Shown: one piece after another, positions 58,590-64,000 of the stretch
How positions within the stretch are numbered: the first letter of the stretch is position 1
Layout: every line of letters starts with the position of its first letter
NCBI GenBank assembly: GCA_017654935.2
Contig: CM065710.1
Coordinates: 15,806,371-15,870,370 of the forward strand
From: Phymorhynchus buccinoides
Lineage: Eukaryota > Mollusca > Gastropoda > Neogastropoda > Raphitomidae
DNA length: 64,000 nucleotides
Reading direction: 5' to 3'
Notes under the pieces: model-generated
What the model saw: only the letters and a program-made list of their open reading frames with translations
Database searches by the model: none
Told to the model about the DNA's origin: nothing
Position numbers and translations under genes: made by a program

Positions 58590-58645
58590 GAGAAATGTAA
58601 AGAGGGGGGTGGGGGGGGGGGGGGGGGGAAGGGCACATCCCGACC
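58590..58645. mobile_element. FB1 right-end fragment with poly-G
   Basis: CCGAGAAATGTAAAGAGGGG, a poly-G run, then GGGCACATCCCGACCTTTACC, matching the right terminus of FB1 at 45577. Flanking sequence up to 59170 contains poly-C (58731-58745), CACACA tracts and no gene. Confidence 0.7.
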
Positions 58646-59172
58646 TTTACCAAATGCAGCACACACCCCACCCACCTCCCCGTCCGAAAAAGTCTCCAGA
58701 TTTGACATTCAGAAGGTTCTCAACAAACACACCCCCCCCCCCCCCACCCCCAAAAAACACATACGAAACTTCTGACGTCACACAAGTCCAGATAATGGAA
58801 CACACAGAGTAAAACAAACATACACACGTTTAGTTATCCAAGGATTAACATCAGGACTGTAATGTGGGGCATACATTATCCAGACACACACTATCTAGGC
58901 ACACACATACATGCCATATGTACGACACACACACACATACACAAACAAATTGTGTATGCACGGGAGTGCAGGGTTTCAGCAATGACGCAAAGAAGCGATG
59001 CAAGGAAGTGATAGGGGGAGACACCCCAGATTTCACCCTCTGGGTCTGCACGACCCGAGCTTGAATCCCAGCAGGTCTCTTTTTTAAAGAGTGCACTGAA
59101 ATACAGACATTGTATTGTGCTACTATATTATAATTCAATTCCTTGTCACTTTTTTTTAATGTTTTGATGAAA

Positions 59173-59456
59173 ATGATGTTTTACGTCCTCTCGGTCATAG
59201 ACACATATGGGACATTTGTAAATACAAAGATGGTGGGAACAATGCTGGCTGCAATGCCCGGAGGCAGTGCAACACCAGTAAAGTCCCGAGTTTTTAACGA
59301 TATAGATAGGTGTAGCAGTAACCACGCCTCGGTTAAACCGCTGCAATGCCTGGAGGCAGTGCAACACCAGTAAAGTCCCGAGTTTTTAACGATATAGATA
59401 GGTGTAGCGGTAACCATGCCTCGGTTAAACCTCATCGGCTGTGGTACCGCCACATG
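59173..59456 (+). repeat. Dispersed repeat D2, copy 3, with internal duplication
   Basis: TTTTACGTCCTCTCGGTC to CTCATCGGCTGTGGTACCGC. The GAGGCAGTGCAACACCAGTA block through CTCGGTTAAACC is tandemly duplicated (59265-59339 and 59354-59428). Confidence 0.8.
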
Positions 59457-60322
59457 ATAAATATGATTTTTTTTATGTTTTTGTGTGTTTTTTGGTCTGT
59501 ATACATTTTGTTATTGCACCCGTCAATGAAAATTCTAATAATCCCACTATATTTTAGCTCTAAGCTCGCTGTTGCTCTTCTTGTGCTATATGTTGTTAAA
59601 ACAAGCGCGAAATCGCAATACTTTGTGGCACGCGGTCTATTTTTACCACTCCAATCATGTTACCTCCCCTGGATTTTCAATAAATTTAATCTGTAAACCA
59701 GAATGTTATCTCTGCACCATTTCGTAACTTTTTATATCTTTTGGAAAACATTTAAAACTATGTATCCTACTTATGCTCATTGAAAGAAACACTGCATACT
59801 CGTCGTGTCTGTTGTAGTGTCTGTATTACGTATGTTTATTATTTTGTACGCTTTTAAAATACATCATTTTAAAGATCGGCCTCAATTAATTTTGAAGTGT
59901 AGCCTCGATTTGAAGTGCGACAATTTTGTCAAAATGTGCGACAATTTTGGAACGACAGACCGACCGACCGACCAAAGTGAGTTATAGGTTTGTGGCTTGA
60001 GCCACAAATTGCCGTTGAATAAATTTGTGTAATAGACCAAATACAAACAAAGTGAATGAAAAAAGAAAGAAACAATGGAAGAATAAATAAATTAATTAAT
60101 TAATGATCCATATCCTAAAATAATACAAATGAATGATTGAATTTAAAAAAATACATGAACAAATGAATAGCATCTTGAATGAAATAATGGGAGAGAAGAA
60201 GAAAAAAACCTGTAAAAGAAATAAAATAAAGAAATAAATAAAACATCTTAAATTCACGGTTCCACATACTTGTGGTGATGCCTACAAAGAAAATGTAGTT
60301 AGTCTTGATGTGCTTGACAGTA
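59457..60322. other. Unassigned AT-rich stretch
   Basis: No gene found. GACCGACCGACC at about 59964 and AAATAAATAAATTAATTAAT near 60085 are simple repeats. Confidence 0.5.
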
Positions 60323-60478
60323 CATATAGTACATATCTATATTGTTAAAAACTCGGGACTTTACTGGTGTTGCACTGCCTCCGGGCATTGCAGCCAGTAT
60401 TGTTCCCACCATCTTTGTATTTACAAATGTCCCATATGTGTCTATGACCGAGAGGACGTAAAACAACATTTTTCATTG
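60323..60478 (-). repeat. Dispersed repeat D2, copy 4 (inverted)
   Basis: Inverse of the block at 59173-59300: AAAAACTCGGGACTTTACTG, GTTGCACTGCCTCCGGGC and GAGAGGACGTAAAAC. 60479-60707 to its right is unassigned. Confidence 0.8.
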
Positions 60479-60707
60479 ATGTGCTTGACATGATGTAACA
60501 TGAACAGTAAACTGGGATTACTGTCATGCCTGGAATAAATCGTTATTGTTCATAATGTGGTGAGTATTCTTCCATGCCACTCCGTTTCAAGGTACCGGCA
60601 TTAGGAAGAGCCTCCCTAACTGAAGCACTCCCCAAGCAACTATCTTCTCTTACCTGCATTATCCTGCCCCTTTTTCCGTAAAAAAAACAACCCAGCCTCA
60701 ATAATAT

Positions 60708-61092
60708 TACCGTAAAATGCAGACTATAAGTCACTACTTTTTTTCCTCAACTTTGGCCCATGCGGCTTATAGACTGATGCGGCTTATGTGTGGATTTTTT
60801 TCCATTCTACATTTATCAGTATGATTAAATCTGTTTCTGGCCACATTCTTCAGCCTATTTTGAGCTTCTTTTAGACTCAAAACTGGTTTTGGTCATCAAT
60901 AGATTCAAATCTCATGCTTAAAGTGTCTGAGGGCATTAAATACTTATATTCTGATAGGAGAATTTCTATATTTGTGTTGGTTTGTGCACATACAATTTTC
61001 TCTGCGGCTTATAAACAGGTGCGGCTTATATGTGAATAACCTAATATGTTATCAAATAAAGGGATGCGGCTTATAGTCCAGTTTTTACGGTA
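60708..61092. mobile_element. TA-flanked TIR element (CCGTAAAATGC type), copy 2
   Basis: TA, CCGTAAAATGCAGACTATAA at the left; TTATAGTCCAGTTTTTACGG, TA at the right. Strongly similar throughout to 38294-38714 with small deletions. Confidence 0.82.
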
Positions 61093-61104
61093 GGTTGAAT
61101 GGCG

Positions 61105-61895
61105 TTTGGCTATATGAAAGGGATCGAGGTGGGTAAACTGCTACTTGTTTGCCATTAGTTCTGCGCGTAAAGGGAAACTTGGTGAAACTTAAGCAGACAC
61201 AGTGAAAGGGAAGGAGGTGGGTAAAGTGCTACTTGTTTGCCATTAGTTCTGCACGTAAAGCGAAACTTGGTGAAACTTAAGCAGACATAGTGAAAGGGAT
61301 CGAGGTGGGTAAAGTGCTATATACTTGTTTGCCATTAGTTCTGCACGTAAAGCGAAAAACTTAAGCAGACATAGTGAAAGGGATCGAGGTGGGTAAAGTG
61401 CTAGCTTGCCATTAGTTCTGCACGTAAAGCAAAACTTAAGCAGACATAGTGAAAGGGATCGAGGTGGGTAAAGTGCTAGTTTGCCATTAGTTCTGCGCGT
61501 AAAGCGAAACTTGGTGAAACTTAAGCAGACATAGTGAAAGGGATCGAGGTGGGTAAAGTGCTACTTGTTTGCCATTAGTTCTGCGTGTAAAGCGAAACTT
61601 GGTGAAACTTAAGCAGACATAGTGAAAGGGATCGAGGTGGGTAAAGTGCTAGTTTGCCATTAGTTCTGCGCGTAAAGGGAAACTTGGTGAAACTTTAGCA
61701 GACATAGTGAAAGGGATCGATGTGGGCAAAGTGCTATATACTTGTTTGCCATTAGTTCTGCACGTAAAGCGAAACTTGGTGAAACTTGAGCAGACACAGT
61801 GAAAGGGAAGGAGGTGGGTGAAGTGCTATTTTGCCATTAGTTCTGCGCGTAAAAGGCAAACTTGGTTAAATTTCAACAGACACAGTGAAAGGAGT
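61105..61895 (+). repeat. Tandem repeat, 79-91 bp unit, about 9 copies
   Basis: Units contain GTGAAAGGGATCGAGGTGGG, TTTGCCATTAGTTCTGC and AACTTGGTGAAACTTAAGC. Length differences come from loss of CTACTTG or of TTGGTGAAAC. No frame persists. Confidence 0.93.
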
Positions 61896-61987
61896 TCAAG
61901 TGGTACGACCCAGCGCTAGCTAGCCACCCTGCGCCCTGCGGAGAGGGGAGAAGTTGGGTGAAATGTGTATGTTTGAAAGACAGTCTC

Positions 61988-62321
61988 CCCACCCGTGGGG
62001 ATACCGGGGGGGGGGGGGGTCTTTTGCATAAATAGTTCCCCCACCTTCTGGAAGTTCTGTGCTTGTAACTTCCTCTAATCTGCCACTCTCTTTGACTCTT
62101 GCCTTTTCCCTTTGCTTACTGTCATCTACTATCTTTCTGCCTTACCAGGTCCATTCTCCTGCCTTTTTTCAAGGAACGCTTTCAAAAACATTTCCTCCAG
62201 CCCAAAGTCGGACTAGCTGGGCCTAACTATTTCTTAGTTAGGCGCATAACAGCAGCATGACGCATCTGCGCTCATAATTGACAGGAAACTGTCTGAGCGA
62301 TCCAGGAAGAAGAAGAAGAAA
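61988..62321 (+). mobile_element. Retroposon R, copy 6 (type B)
   Basis: CCGTGGGGATACCGGGGG, TAGTTCCCCCACCTTC, then the type B 3' half (TGGGCCTAACTATTTCTTAG, GACAGGAAACTGTCTGAGCG) and GAAGAAGAAGAA. 61896-61987 left of it is unassigned. Confidence 0.85.
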
Positions 62322-62468
62322 GAGTCTCTGTCTGGTCCTTCACCACCTACCTCCGCCCCCACCCCACTCTCACCTCACGTCCAACAGCCTGTTATGCAGG
62401 TTTGGCAGTAATATATACGGGACGATATTGGTGCATTTTACTTTTACATTAGTCTATTTGTTGTCTAT

Positions 62469-62649
62469 TACAGTGGAACCTCCCTTATAAGACTTCCCAT
62501 TATAAGACTCCCTCCCACATAAGTCCTACTTCTCTGAGACACTGCCCTTCTTTGGAAGTATTAAAATTACCTCCCTTATAAGACCCCTCCCTTATAAGAC
62601 CTCATTTTGGATGTGTTTTTGAAGGTCTTATAAGGGAGGTTCCATTGTA
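62469..62649. mobile_element. pogo-like MITE Pg1
   Basis: TA, CAGTGGAACCTCCCTTATAA; TTATAAGGGAGGTTCCATTG, TA. 177 bp, the most complete isolated Pg1 copy. Confidence 0.85.
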
Positions 62650-62729
62650 TTCTCTATCTCTGTCTGTTTGTTTCTGTCTTCCTGAATGCTTGTCTGTCTC
62701 TGTCTGTCTGTCTGTCTCTCTCCTTCTAC

Positions 62730-62846
<117 letters not shown>

Positions 62847-62881
62847 AATGTCTGCTTATGTGTTGACATGTAATTATATAT

Positions 62882-63134
62882 ACAAGGAAGTGGTAGATCA
62901 AACTTTTTTTATATATAGACTTTATATAAAAAACCACTCTACATCGATTGGTTCCCCCACAACGAACCACTACAAAAGCAAAGCAAAATTGTGGTCTAAG
63001 GGAGTGAAGCGAGTTTAGAAGTGACCAAGGTATGGTGTGCACACAGATTTACTTCCCTTGAAGCAAATGCATCACATTGACAGCTATCTATTAATTCCCG
63101 GACATATATGGCCGGAACGACTTGAACGAGTTAA
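62882..63134. mobile_element. TTAA-type element P2, copy 3
   Basis: GTGGTAGATCAAAC, GAAGTGACCAAGGTATGG, GCAAATGCATCAC and ATATGGCCGGAACGACTTG, ending GAACGAG and TTAA (63131-63134). The left part is replaced by the poly-C tract. Confidence 0.7.
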
Positions 63135-63248
63135 AGTAAATACTATCAACAATCTAGTCCGACCAAGGTCAGTGACTTAGGACAGTAAAAGCGCCGACAC
63201 ATTGCCTGATTTGAGTCACTTGCCTCAGTCAGATCAGATTGGCCACGT

Positions 63249-63559
63249 CCCCCCGTGGGGATACCGGGGGGGTCTTTTGCATAAATAGTTCCCCCACCTT
63301 CTGGAAGTTCTGTGCTTGTAACTTCCTCTAATCTGTCACTCTCTTTGACTTTGACTTTTCTCTTTGCTCACTGTCATCTACTATATTCTTTCTGCCTTAC
63401 CGGTCCATTCTCCTGCCTTTTTTCACGAAACGCTTTCAAAAACATTTCCTCGGACTTGCTGGGCCTAACTATTTCTTAGTTAGGCGCATAACAGCAGCAT
63501 GACGCATCTGTGCTCATAATTGACAGGAAACTGTCTGAGCGACCGAAGAAGAAGAAGAA
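63249..63559 (+). mobile_element. Retroposon R, copy 7 (type B, full length)
   Basis: CCCCCGTGGGGATACC to CTGTCTGAGCGACC and GAAGAAGAAGAA. Perfect 13-bp target duplication AGATTGGCCACGT at 63236-63248 and 63560-63572. A (GAA)n tail and variable-length duplications show LINE-mediated retroposition. Best reference copy of the family. Confidence 0.93.
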
Positions 63560-63629
63560 AGATTGGCCACGTGACGAATCCGATCTGACTGTGCAGCATG
63601 GTATGACACACCATATGATTCGGCAGCCT

Positions 63630-64000
63630 CTCTCTCTCTCTCTCTCTCTCACTCACTCTCACTCTCTCTTTCTCTCTCTCATGTGTGTGTGTGTGTGTGT
63701 GTATGCGTGCGTGTGTGCATGTGTATGTGTGTGTGTGAGCGTGCGTGCGTGTGCATGTTCGTGTGAGTGTGTATTTGTGTGCGTGTGCGCGTGTGTATGT
63801 GTGTGTTCGTGCGCACACACATGTGTGTGTGTGCGTGCGTGTGCGTGATGAAATATTCAGACACTTATGGCTACACATGCTTTGTAAACACAGCTAATCA
63901 CACCCAAACACACAGACTCACACACATGCTTTGTAAACACAGCTAATCACATCACACCCAAACACACAGACTCACACACACATGCACGCGCGCGTCCGCA
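63630..64000. repeat. CT, GT and CA microsatellites
   Basis: CT tract 63630-63680, GT/GCGT-rich 63682-63848, and a duplicated block (CACATGCTTTGTAAACACAG, CTAATCACA, CCCAAACACACAGACTCACA) at 63876-63985. Confidence 0.9.

Overview
This is a eukaryotic, intron-rich and very repeat-rich window. It most likely comes from a mollusc, probably a marine gastropod. The evidence is a spliced animal nuclear gene, tRNA-derived SINEs, retroposon tails ending in (ATT)n, interstitial TTAGGG-like motifs (the animal telomere repeat), and a dense layer of short inverted-repeat DNA elements. There is one 500-N scaffold gap (1398-1897). The species call is inference; the repeat families are described from internal copies because no database could be searched.

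Only one host gene is convincingly recognised: the 3' part of sulfide:quinone oxidoreductase (SQOR) on the minus strand. Four exons were found by reading splice sites and protein similarity: 54753-54936, 49195-49262, 41832-42010 and 40045-40105 (stop at 40045-40047). Together they encode about 163 C-terminal residues that align without gaps to animal SQOR. Phases match at every junction. The N-terminal exons must lie beyond the right edge, or were missed. SQOR is the FAD enzyme of the inner mitochondrial membrane that oxidises H2S and passes electrons to ubiquinone.

The most unusual content is inside this gene. The exon at 41832-42010 is preceded (in gene order) by about ten tandem truncated copies of its acceptor and first 75-100 bases (42087-44031), several still in frame and partly organised as a 289-bp dimer. 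The exon at 54753-54936 is followed by four or five partial copies (53519-54501) set in CT microsatellite, each repeating the segment with the redox cysteine. Two exons of one gene have thus been tandemly amplified as pseudo-exons.

Layout. 1-13.5 kb: a 1.4-kb duplicated segment, the gap, then piggyBac-like (TTAA), pogo-like (TA) and other MITEs, with a TG microsatellite at 10.66-11.0 kb. 14.0-16.5 kb: a 2-kb minisatellite inserted in a 119-bp tandem repeat. 17-23 kb: SINEs, a 45-bp minisatellite and foldback elements. 23.8-27.2 kb: an A/C-rich block followed by a G/T-rich block. 28.7-31.5 kb: second copy of the left-edge segment leading into a 320-bp tandem array. 31.5-40 kb: foldbacks, poly-G tracts and a 110-bp satellite. 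40-55 kb: SQOR with its exon arrays and many nested transposons. 55-64 kb: more MITEs, a roughly 590-bp GA tract, an 85-bp tandem array and a 116-base poly-C tract.

Other main observations: five unrelated TTAA-flanked families, several abutting on one shared TTAA; three-level nesting at 45708-46922; four 151-bp palindromic elements with CAG target duplications, three of them nearly identical; and foldbacks carrying TTAGGG-like cores.
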